Shown here: positions 1 through 6,167 of the stretch, piece by piece
Layout of the letters: every line of letters begins with the position of its first letter
How positions within the stretch are numbered: position 1 is the stretch's first letter
NCBI GenBank assembly: GCA_039029935.1
Contig: JBCCFC010000539.1
Span: 1 to 8,724, forward strand
Reading direction: 5' to 3'
DNA: 8,724 nt
DNA from: G039029935 sp039029935
Lineage (GTDB): Bacteria > Chloroflexota > Anaerolineae > Caldilineales > Caldilineaceae
The notes under the pieces: generated by a model
The model's input: the letters and a program-made list of their open reading frames with translations, nothing else
Databases searched by the model: none
What the model was told of the DNA's origin: nothing
Translations under genes and position numbers: made by a program

Positions 1-1143
1 CAAGCCAATATCTATAATTTAACCGATCAAATGTATGATGTGTTTATTGACAATGGTTATACCGATGAAGACATCTATTATATTTCACCGAATGAAACGA
101 ATAGCACGATTGCCCCTCAAAATCTTGTCGATGCCCCTGCTATGATTAACAATCTACGCTATGCAATCACAGAATGGGCCGTAGACAATGCCAACGTTGA
201 TCAGACACTGACACTATACATCATGGATCATGGTGACCAAGGGCTATTGTATCTGGATAGACCCAATGAACAGATGGTTACACCGACAATGTTGGATGGG
301 TGGCTTGATGAGCTAGAAATGCGTCACCCCGGACTTGGCATCAATGTCATTATCGAAGCCTGCTATGCAGGTAGTTTTCTGCAAGAACTCAGCCGCCAAG
401 ACAAACTAAATCGTGTCGTGATTATGTCTACAGGTGCAGAAGATTTGGCTTGGGCAAGCCCATCGGGTGCGTACTTCTCGGATCATTTTATTGCGAGTCT
501 AGGGCGGCACGAAAGTTTATATGGTAGTTTCCGAAATGCAAAAATCGCGGCAGAAACAGTCCATCCGGACCAAACACCACAACTTGATGGCAACGGCAAC
601 GATATTCCCAATGAAACCGCTGATTATCAAATCGCGGCCACGCAGGGCTTCCCCTTTAGCGACATGCTTTCATCAACCGATGATGACCTTGAAGTGATGC
701 CATTGGAGCAAATGAAGGACATTTTGCCGCCTTATATTTTTGGCGCAACCGAGCAGGTTGTTGTTCAAAACGAGGTGGGGATTGTACAAATCACGGCCAC
801 CGACAATGAGGTTATCGAACGTGTCTGGATGACAGTATACGATCCATCATACGTTGCCCCCACATCCAGCCAGGTGGGGTTGATTCAGGAGAACGGAAAC
901 GAGCATGTACACGAAGTTGACCTAATACATATCAGTGCGAATACATATCGGGCAACCTACACCGCGTTTAATGAAGCAGGCATCTACCGCGTTGTTGTCT
1001 ATGCACAAGATGAGCAAGGGAATGAAGCACGGCCACATGCGATGCATATTGAAGCCATTGCAAGCCAAGCAGACACGAATGAGCCACCTGCCACAGGCAC
1101 TGCGTTCGAGCTTCGTATATACCTGCCGTTTGTGCCTCGTTAA
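1..1143 (+). CDS. C13/legumain-like (clan CD) cysteine peptidase, 5'-truncated by window edge
   Basis: The frame is open from base 1, so the ATG at 31 is internal; residues before it (QANIYNLTDQ) align with the paralogue at 1653-4655 (QEHIYNVTDN). 380 residues are visible. Counting from base 1, catalytic His77 lies in MDHGD and Cys121 in IIEACYAGS, the His and Cys motifs of peptidase family C13 (legumain, GPI8; caspase fold), 44 residues apart. A DGNGND..NE loop (196-205) resembles a calcium-binding DxDxDG loop. From PPYI (243-246) a C-terminal Ig-like beta-sandwich follows (motifs VYDPSY and IYRVVVYAQDEQGNEARP), and the chain ends IYLPFVPR. The first caspase-fold strand (GILILAGG in the paralogue), signal peptide and any N-terminal modules lie outside the window. 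Likely an extracellular endopeptidase; the substrate is unknown. A transpeptidase or transamidase role, as in some C13 members, cannot be excluded. Family assignment is firm, function inferred. Confidence 0.9.
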   Translation, partial: QANIYNLTDQMYDVFIDNGYTDEDIYYISPNETNSTIAPQNLVDAPAMINNLRYAITEWAVDNANVDQTLTLYIMDHGDQGLLYLDRPNEQMVTPTMLDGWLDELEMRHPGLGINVIIEACYAGSFLQELSRQDKLNRVVIMSTGAEDLAWASPSGAYFSDHFIASLGRHESLYGSFRNAKIAAETVHPDQTPQLDGNGNDIPNETADYQIAATQGFPFSDMLSSTDDDLEVMPLEQMKDILPPYIFGATEQVVVQNEVGIVQITATDNEVIERVWMTVYDPSYVAPTSSQVGLIQENGNEHVHEVDLIHISANTYRATYTAFNEAGIYRVVVYAQDEQGNEARPHAMHIEAIASQADTNEPPATGTAFELRIYLPFVPR

Positions 1144-1161
1144 GGGCTTCAGAGCGGAGGG

Positions 1162-1207
1162 AAAGACACGATGATTGCAGGTTCTTCTGGCATCATCGTG
1201 TCTTTTT
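1162..1207 (+). terminator. Rho-independent terminator of the first peptidase gene
   Basis: Perfect 14-base inverted repeat, AAAGACACGATGAT (1162-1175) against ATCATCGTGTCTTT (1192-1205), with a 16-base loop that can add a CAG/CTG pairing. The T-run 1203-1207 overlaps the end of the right arm. It starts 19 bases after the stop codon at 1141-1143, so the two peptidase genes are probably separate transcripts. Confidence 0.9.
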
Positions 1208-1338
1208 GGTTATACAACAAATGATGTAACATTGCATTTTTCTTACGATACAGAAAAAATTGGTAAGACAAAGTACGTTTTTACCCATCGCAATTACTTA
1301 CAGTTACCTGAAATTAAGAGCTTTTTCGATTGATTGAT

Positions 1339-1570
1339 GAGGAAAGGATAAACCAGTACCGCAGATTGTTTATCTGTGGCGCAGGTAGCCAACCTGCGAT
1401 ACTGCCCTTTGTCCTTGAGGAGGAAAGGATAAACCAGTACCACAGATTGTTTATCTGTGGCGCAGGTAGCCAACCTGCGATACTGCTCTTTGTCCTTGAG
1501 GAGGAAAGGATAAACCAGTACCACAGATTGATTATCTGTGGCGCAGGTAGCCAACCTGCGATACTGCCCT
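1339..1570. repeat. 81-bp tandem repeat, about 2.9 copies, each with two hairpins
   Basis: Copies are 1339-1419, 1420-1500 and 1501-1570 (the last lacks its final 11 bases). Copies 1 and 2 differ at two positions (1361 G vs 1442 A; 1406 C vs 1487 T). Copy 3 adds one change in a loop (A1531). Each copy contains hairpin A (CAGAT, 5-base loop, ATCTG, extended by CC/GG and a G-T or A-T pair) and hairpin B (CGCAGGT, AGCCA loop, ACCTGCG). An outer stem CAGTA/TACTG (1354-1358/1400-1404 in copy 1) encloses both, so each copy can fold as a three-way junction. It resembles a REP-like palindromic intergenic repeat in tandem; the family was not identified. Confidence 0.9.
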
Positions 1571-1625
1571 GCCCTTTAATTCGTTGAATCGTTTTTTAGC
1601 TCAAAAAACTTAGACAGAACAATTT

Positions 1626-1634
1626 TGCTATGAT
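1626..1634 (+). promoter_or_regulatory. Possible extended -10 promoter for the second peptidase gene
   Basis: TGCTATGAT matches the extended -10 form TGnTATAAT with one mismatch. No good -35 hexamer lies 17 bases upstream; TTAGACA (1610-1616) is only 12 bases away. The implied leader before the ATG codons at 1653-1661 would be very short, about 12 bases. Weak, sequence-only prediction. Confidence 0.3.
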
Positions 1635-1643
1635 AACTCAATT

Positions 1644-1647
1644 AGGA
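1644..1647 (+). promoter_or_regulatory. Weak ribosome binding site before three consecutive ATG codons
   Basis: AGGA lies 5, 8 and 11 bases before the in-frame ATG codons at 1653, 1656 and 1659. Spacing favours 1656 or 1659 over the most upstream ATG, so the protein may begin MMK or MK rather than MMMK. The choice changes only one or two residues of the signal peptide. Confidence 0.4.
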
Positions 1648-1652
1648 TATGG

Positions 1653-4600
1653 ATGATGATGAAGCACATCAAACGGATAGGACTCATTTGCATATGGGTT
1701 TGCTTTTTTTTATTTTTTGTCGATTTTTTTGTCAATAACAGTCATGGCATTCAAGGGGTTAGTCGCTCTGTACAGGCAGAGACGCTTGATAGTCATAGTG
1801 ATAGTCATGCTGATACCCTCCCCTTGCCCCTTTCAGAACAAGCACTGGCCGATTTAATCAGCGCATGGGGTTCACCACAGGAAGAATCATCACTGGAAAA
1901 AACATCGAACAATCGTGAAAATATAAATGCTTTCCAGTCACAAAAACGAGATCAGCTATCAAATCCCTCGCCCTCGAACCCCTCACCCCGAATTGCAGAT
2001 CAGGAATATGAGTGTACAGATTATCTGCGAAATGGTGGATTTGAATACAATGGCGAGTGGCAATTTTCGCCAACCGCCAATGGTCAATACTATAGCGACG
2101 ATGCCTATGCAGGCTATTCCTCGTCCAAACTGCACACCTTCGGTTTAGCACAAGCGGAGTATACGATTATGTGGCAGGAACTCACGATGCCGCAATCAAT
2201 TTGGGGTGTGTTCATCGACTATTATACGGTAGAACACATTACACAGGGCGACCGTGTAGGCATAGCACTCTTAGACACCAATGGCGAGGTGAAAGAAAGT
2301 GCATTAATTGAACATGCAACCAATGGTCAGTGGGAGCATTGGCAATTCTACCCCGAATTCACATATCCGGGGGAAACCCTTCGTTTGGCCTTTATTGTTG
2401 TCAACGATACCGGAGCGTCCTCTAGCTATGCCCTCTTTGATAACATCAATTACAATGTCTGTGTATTGACAAATATCACACCCTCAACATCCACACCGAC
2501 ATTTACACCATCATTCACGCCATCATTCACGCCAACAAAAACGCCTACCCCCACGCATACACGTACACCAACAAAAACACCAACGCCCACCTATACACCA
2601 ACAAAAACGCCCACCTATACCCATACACCGTCCCATACACCGACCAAGACACCGACGCACACACCGACCCAAACATATACGCCAACCTATACACCTTCAC
2701 CAACGTATACACCGACCTATACCAGGACCCCTGTGCCTTCATCCACACCGTCCCATACACCGTCCCATACACCAACCTATACATCAACGTATACACCAAC
2801 GCCTTCATCTACACCAACCTATACACCGACGCCTTCACATACCCCTACTGCGACACAGGTTTCGTCAGCAACGGAGACAGCGACACAATTGCCCAAACCA
2901 CCCAATCAAGTCGCTGGCACGTTAACACCCACACCAACTCACACTGCTACGGAAATCGCCATTGAAACTGCCACTGAAACTGCCACAGCCGTAGCCTCTC
3001 CCATCCCGACATCTACACCGACTGTGACATCGACAAGTGCATCACCCAATCAACCAAGCCCCACCGCCACCGTGCCGCCACCATCGGGGTTGAGCGAAGG
3101 CGACCGTTTTGAAGAGGATAATGTCTGTGCCGCCAGCAAGTCGATTTCCACCAATGGCCTTGTCCAACAACGCACCTTTCATGACACATCCAACAGCAGC
3201 ACATCCAACAATACTGTTAACGCTGGATTGCCGGATACAGATTGGGTGCGCATGGATGTTGTGGCCTTGCAAGAATATGAAGTCGAAATTAATGTACCAC
3301 CCGACTCGCCAGCCGATGTCGAAGTCGAAATTTATGCCAACTGTGATTCGTTGCCATCGGGTGGGCAAAACTTTAGCTTTAGCCCGGATGTCCGCCTCAC
3401 CTTTATCAGCCCTGAGGATGGTCCTGTCTTCATCAAGCTGCGCAACCATGATCCATTGACGGCAGGCGATCATGTGACCTACGATCTCACCGTCCATGCG
3501 CGTGGTGACATGGTTGAACCAGGCATCTTGATTTTGGCTGGCGGGACGATTCGTGCCAACGACCCATTGCAGGAGCATATCTATAATGTGACCGATAATG
3601 TGTATGATCTATTTACGGAACATGGATATAGCGATGACCGTATTTTCTATCTTGCCCCAGATTTAGGCCATAGCAACAAGGTGGATGCCTCGGCCACTAC
3701 CAACAATCTACGTGCAGCAATTACACAGTGGGCGCGCGACGAAGTGGGACCAGAACGGGCCTTGACCATTTATTTGATGGATCATGGGGATGAGGGGGTG
3801 CTGTATCTTAACAAACCCCACAATGAGATTGTCACACCAGAGCAGCTTAACAACTGGATTACCGAATTAGAGGTCGTTCACCCGGATGTGCGTATCAATG
3901 TCATCATCGAGGCCTGTTACGCTGGCAGTTTTCTCCCTGAACTGAGCAAACAGGGCCGCGTCATTGTTACCTCAACCAGTGCCGATAACTTGGCGTGGGC
4001 GAGTGCCACAGGTGCCCACTTCTCGGATCACCTTATCACCACGCTCGGACGCAGCGAAAGCCTCTACAGCAGTTTCCGCGAGGCCAAGATTGCCGCCGAA
4101 ACCGCCCATCCCGACCAGATGCCAGAGCTAGACAGCAACGGCAACGGTGTCCCCAATGAGCTAAATGATTACCAAGAGGCTGCACAACGTGGCTTTGGTT
4201 TTGTGGGTACGTTTTCCCCGCTCGATGCTGAAGATGAGCTAACCGTTTTGGATAACGAGGATGGGCAAGATATGTGGCCCCCTTATATCGCAGGTGTTGA
4301 ACCGCCCGCTGAGGTCAACAACCAGCAAGGCACAATCCAAGCGACAGTGATGGATAACCAAGGTGTCAGACATGTGTGGGCCGTTATCTATGATCCCTCC
4401 TATGAGGCTCCCTCGGATGGTGATGCTTTGATTCGTGAAGACGGCAATGAGTTTGTCCACACCATTCGTTTGCTCGACAATGGCGGCAACTCCTACAGCG
4501 TTAACTATCCTGGTTTCCGCGAGGAGGGCGTCTATCGCATCGTCCTCTATGCCGAGGATGAGGAGGGCTATGAGGCACGCCCGCGTGCGGTGACATTCCG

Positions 4601-4655
4601 TGTGGGTGAAGAGCCGCCCGCGTTCTCGATTTATTTGCCTGTAGTGAGTCGGTAA
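1653..4655 (+). CDS. Secreted multidomain C13/legumain-like cysteine peptidase
   Basis: 1000 residues. A signal peptide or membrane anchor (KHIKR, then a hydrophobic stretch 9-27; likely cut SVQA42/E43) is followed by a Ser/Asn/Pro-rich spacer. Residues 121-270 form a jelly-roll domain of carbohydrate-binding-module style: NGGFE at 127-131, ALFDNINYNVCV at the end, with Cys121 and Cys270 placed to form a disulphide. A Thr-Pro linker covers about 276-477. A PPC-like beta domain (about 484-615; DRFEEDN, D530-W531) precedes the peptidase domain (about 624-850), which starts GILILAGG and carries His711 (MDHGDEG) and Cys755 (IIEACYAGS). A DSNGNG..NE loop (827-836) may bind calcium. An Ig-like domain (about 875-988) follows, ending IYLPVVSR. 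Domains from about 634 onward are paralogous to 1-1143, with a 3-residue indel after ELS. Probably exported and active; substrate and any glycan ligand are unknown. Confidence 0.92.
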   Translation: MMMKHIKRIGLICIWVCFFLFFVDFFVNNSHGIQGVSRSVQAETLDSHSDSHADTLPLPLSEQALADLISAWGSPQEESSLEKTSNNRENINAFQSQKRDQLSNPSPSNPSPRIADQEYECTDYLRNGGFEYNGEWQFSPTANGQYYSDDAYAGYSSSKLHTFGLAQAEYTIMWQELTMPQSIWGVFIDYYTVEHITQGDRVGIALLDTNGEVKESALIEHATNGQWEHWQFYPEFTYPGETLRLAFIVVNDTGASSSYALFDNINYNVCVLTNITPSTSTPTFTPSFTPSFTPTKTPTPTHTRTPTKTPTPTYTPTKTPTYTHTPSHTPTKTPTHTPTQTYTPTYTPSPTYTPTYTRTPVPSSTPSHTPSHTPTYTSTYTPTPSSTPTYTPTPSHTPTATQVSSATETATQLPKPPNQVAGTLTPTPTHTATEIAIETATETATAVASPIPTSTPTVTSTSASPNQPSPTATVPPPSGLSEGDRFEEDNVCAASKSISTNGLVQQRTFHDTSNSSTSNNTVNAGLPDTDWVRMDVVALQEYEVEINVPPDSPADVEVEIYANCDSLPSGGQNFSFSPDVRLTFISPEDGPVFIKLRNHDPLTAGDHVTYDLTVHARGDMVEPGILILAGGTIRANDPLQEHIYNVTDNVYDLFTEHGYSDDRIFYLAPDLGHSNKVDASATTNNLRAAITQWARDEVGPERALTIYLMDHGDEGVLYLNKPHNEIVTPEQLNNWITELEVVHPDVRINVIIEACYAGSFLPELSKQGRVIVTSTSADNLAWASATGAHFSDHLITTLGRSESLYSSFREAKIAAETAHPDQMPELDSNGNGVPNELNDYQEAAQRGFGFVGTFSPLDAEDELTVLDNEDGQDMWPPYIAGVEPPAEVNNQQGTIQATVMDNQGVRHVWAVIYDPSYEAPSDGDALIREDGNEFVHTIRLLDNGGNSYSVNYPGFREEGVYRIVLYAEDEEGYEARPRAVTFRVGEEPPAFSIYLPVVSR
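1704..1730 (+). repeat. T8, T6 and T7 homopolymer tracts in the signal peptide region
   Basis: Runs of 8 (1704-1711), 6 (1713-1718) and 7 (1724-1730) thymines encode the Phe-rich hydrophobic core FFLFFVDFFV. A one-base slip here would frameshift the protein at about residue 20-26. In this copy the frame is intact. Confidence 0.85.
2478..3083 (+). repeat. Low-complexity DNA coding the Thr-Pro linker of the C13 peptidase
   Basis: About 200 codons rich in Thr and Pro with Ser, Tyr, His and Lys interspersed (TPTYTPT, TPSHTPT), giving DNA dominated by short repeats such as ACACCGTCCCATACACC. The last third is less regular, with Ala/Glu-containing TATET units. Such linkers are normally extended and solvent exposed, and may be O-glycosylated. 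Here it separates the jelly-roll domain from the PPC and peptidase domains. Long frames on the opposite strand are shadows of this composition. Confidence 0.85.
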
Positions 4656-4669
4656 TTTTAGGCTATTCG

Positions 4670-4700
4670 GTAGGGCTATGAGGTGACCTCATAGCCCTAC
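4670..4700. terminator. Palindromic hairpin between convergent genes, probable bidirectional terminator
   Basis: Perfect 15-base inverted repeat (GTAGGGCTATGAGGT at 4670-4684, ACCTCATAGCCCTAC at 4686-4700) around the single base G4685. It lies 14 bases after the + strand stop and 23 bases beyond the - strand stop. Neither side has a clear T-run directly after the stem, so it may act as a transcript-end stabiliser or need Rho rather than being a textbook intrinsic terminator. Confidence 0.7.
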
Positions 4701-4723
4701 GTAGGCAACACAGGATCGAACGA

Positions 4724-6124
4724 TTATTCTTCCACATTAATGCCTTCATAGACAAGCAGTTCGTCTGTACTTGACCCGAAATTGAGTTCATTGACAATCG
4801 CGACAATCTCGGCTGTGCTATCTGTGTCATCTGCATTTCGTGTTTCGCAGGTAGCGGAGCCAACATATTCCGGTCCAAGCCCCGGTTCATCTTTTTGTAA
4901 AGGGGTGACAACACCACCAATAGGTAACTCAGCTTCATATGTATAGGCTTTGCCTGTAAAGGTGCAATACACCTTTGCCGCTGGACCGCTTACATGGCTA
5001 ATGCTAAACCCTGTGCTATAACCGCTATTTCTATCCATAATCAATGGTAAGACAACCTTGCGGGTAGCGTTATCGGGCGAAAAGGCACCATACGCACCAC
5101 CGTTTGTTCCCGGCAAGAGTTGGTTGACAACCGCAACTAGGGGCATATCATTTGTATTTTCAGTCACTTGGGCGGCCCCGACAAATTGATAGGGAACCGT
5201 ATTGCTCATATTTTTTGTTTGGCAATCCTCCGTGCCACCATTGGCATCAAATGCATCAAGTGCAAATGTCTCTGCTTGCACAGGACCGATTGCTTTTGTT
5301 TGAACGCAGGCATTGCCCGCAGCAGAAGGAGTATAGGATACGGTGACAGTTGTTGTCATTGACCCCGCGTTTTGAATTTGAATGCCCGTGATATACCCAC
5401 TATTATTTGAATTGACCAATGGAAAAATAGGATGTGTGGCGGTATCGTGTTCTTTGCTAAAGGCTGTGTAGGCGAACGAGGTCGCGGAATCTTCCTGAAT
5501 AACAACGGCAACCAGTGGCTGATGATTGGTGCTTGAGATAATGGCAGAAGGTACATTCACCAGATGGGCTTCCTGATCTTGATAGAACGTCTTCGCTGCT
5601 CCGGGTGAAATTGTCGTTGATACAGTCAGTCCGTCGCTGTATTGAATCAACACCTCGGCATCCATAATGCCAATATTTTGTACGCTATACCAGCTATTAA
5701 ACCCGCTGTTTTGATATTGAAGCAATGGTATCAAAAGTTCAATATCCCCATATTCACTCCCCACATAGGCAGACCCGATTTTCTGGGTAAAATCCACGAG
5801 ATTCGAGATAGCTGCAATATCTTCCTCCGAAGAAAGCACCATTGCCCCCTCAAAATTGGAGACAGGCATGTCGGTGATATATGATCTTGACCCGATGTCA
5901 GACACACTATCAAGCCGATATCCTTCAATTGCCCCATGTTCATCGTAGGCTGCCAGTGTAACTGTAATGCCTGTGGTGTATAAATGTGCAACTTGGACAC
6001 CACTTGTATAATCATGCATGGGTGTGCCCTGTGCATTGACCAATGAGCTGTCGTAAATAAACAAGATACCCGTAAGTATGACTGGCAAGATGATGTATTG
6101 GCGTAAGGTGTTGATTGTCTTCAT
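4724..6124 (-). CDS. Secreted protein of four related beta-rich repeats, function unknown
   Basis: 466 residues. I chose the ATG at 6122-6124 rather than the upstream in-frame ATG at 6178: it begins a good signal peptide (MKTINTLRQYIILPVILTGI..., likely cut VNA31/Q32), has AAAAGGA 9 bases upstream, and avoids overlapping the preceding gene's stop. The mature protein is about four repeats. Repeat starts share PL-x(4)-NSG[YF]-x-[TS]-[GW] then a QN-x-G-like turn (N139, N241, N366). Repeat ends share [FY]VG[SA]A-x(8-15)-[PE][LI]VA[VI]VN[QE], then AFS in two of them. Repeat 1 (about 40-130) is the most diverged (SGVQVAHLY). Cysteines appear only in repeats 3 and 4. It lacks the LPxVxR-type tail of its neighbours and ends GINVEE. 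Probably a chain of beta-sandwich domains at the cell surface; I do not recognise a characterised family. Last gene of the - strand run. Confidence 0.88.
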   Translation of the reverse strand: MKTINTLRQYIILPVILTGILFIYDSSLVNAQGTPMHDYTSGVQVAHLYTTGITVTLAAYDEHGAIEGYRLDSVSDIGSRSYITDMPVSNFEGAMVLSSEEDIAAISNLVDFTQKIGSAYVGSEYGDIELLIPLLQYQNSGFNSWYSVQNIGIMDAEVLIQYSDGLTVSTTISPGAAKTFYQDQEAHLVNVPSAIISSTNHQPLVAVVIQEDSATSFAYTAFSKEHDTATHPIFPLVNSNNSGYITGIQIQNAGSMTTTVTVSYTPSAAGNACVQTKAIGPVQAETFALDAFDANGGTEDCQTKNMSNTVPYQFVGAAQVTENTNDMPLVAVVNQLLPGTNGGAYGAFSPDNATRKVVLPLIMDRNSGYSTGFSISHVSGPAAKVYCTFTGKAYTYEAELPIGGVVTPLQKDEPGLGPEYVGSATCETRNADDTDSTAEIVAIVNELNFGSSTDELLVYEGINVEE

Positions 6125-6133
6125 GTGATGTAG

Positions 6134-6140
6134 TCCTTTT
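6134..6140 (-). promoter_or_regulatory. Ribosome binding site fixing the start of the four-repeat protein
   Basis: On the - strand AAAAGGA lies 9 bases before the ATG at 6122-6124, within the 43-base gap to the upstream gene. This supports the 6124 start over the longer frame from 6178. Confidence 0.75.
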
Positions 6141-6167
6141 CGTTGATTGAATCTGTTGAGGTGGCTG

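Larger units (their letters stand above)
1144..1652. other. Intergenic region between the two peptidase genes
   Basis: This 509-base gap holds, in order: the terminator (1162-1207), about 130 bases of AT-rich sequence with no feature I can support (1208-1338), the 81-bp tandem repeats (1339-1570), an AT-only hairpin-like inverted repeat (GTTTTTT 1591-1597, AAAAAAC 1603-1609), and a possible promoter before the next gene. Short open frames across the repeats on both strands are by-products of the repeat length, 81 being a multiple of 3. Confidence 0.7.

Noticed and set aside
935..1174. 79-residue + strand frame overlapping the end of the first peptidase
   Set aside because: Out of frame with the conserved Ig-like domain and running into the terminator stem.
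1339..1570. CRISPR array
   Set aside because: Copies are contiguous and nearly identical over the full 81 bases, with no unique spacers and no cas genes.
1294..1587. Open frames of about 85 residues on both strands across the tandem repeat
   Set aside because: They exist only because the repeat unit is 81 bases long and free of stops in those frames. The DNA shows hairpin symmetry rather than coding constraint.
1591..1609. GTTTTTT/AAAAAAC inverted repeat as a terminator
   Set aside because: The stem is almost entirely A-T, has no upstream gene to terminate and no following T-run. It may simply be AT-rich upstream promoter sequence.
3042..3578. 178-residue open frame on the - strand
   Set aside because: Fully antisense to the PPC-like part of the C13 peptidase gene, with no recognisable domain or plausible secretion signal.
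4632..4655. LPXTG-type sortase signal at the C-termini
   Set aside because: The tails have LPxVxR with no Thr-Gly, no following hydrophobic segment and nothing after the Arg, so a sortase signal does not fit.
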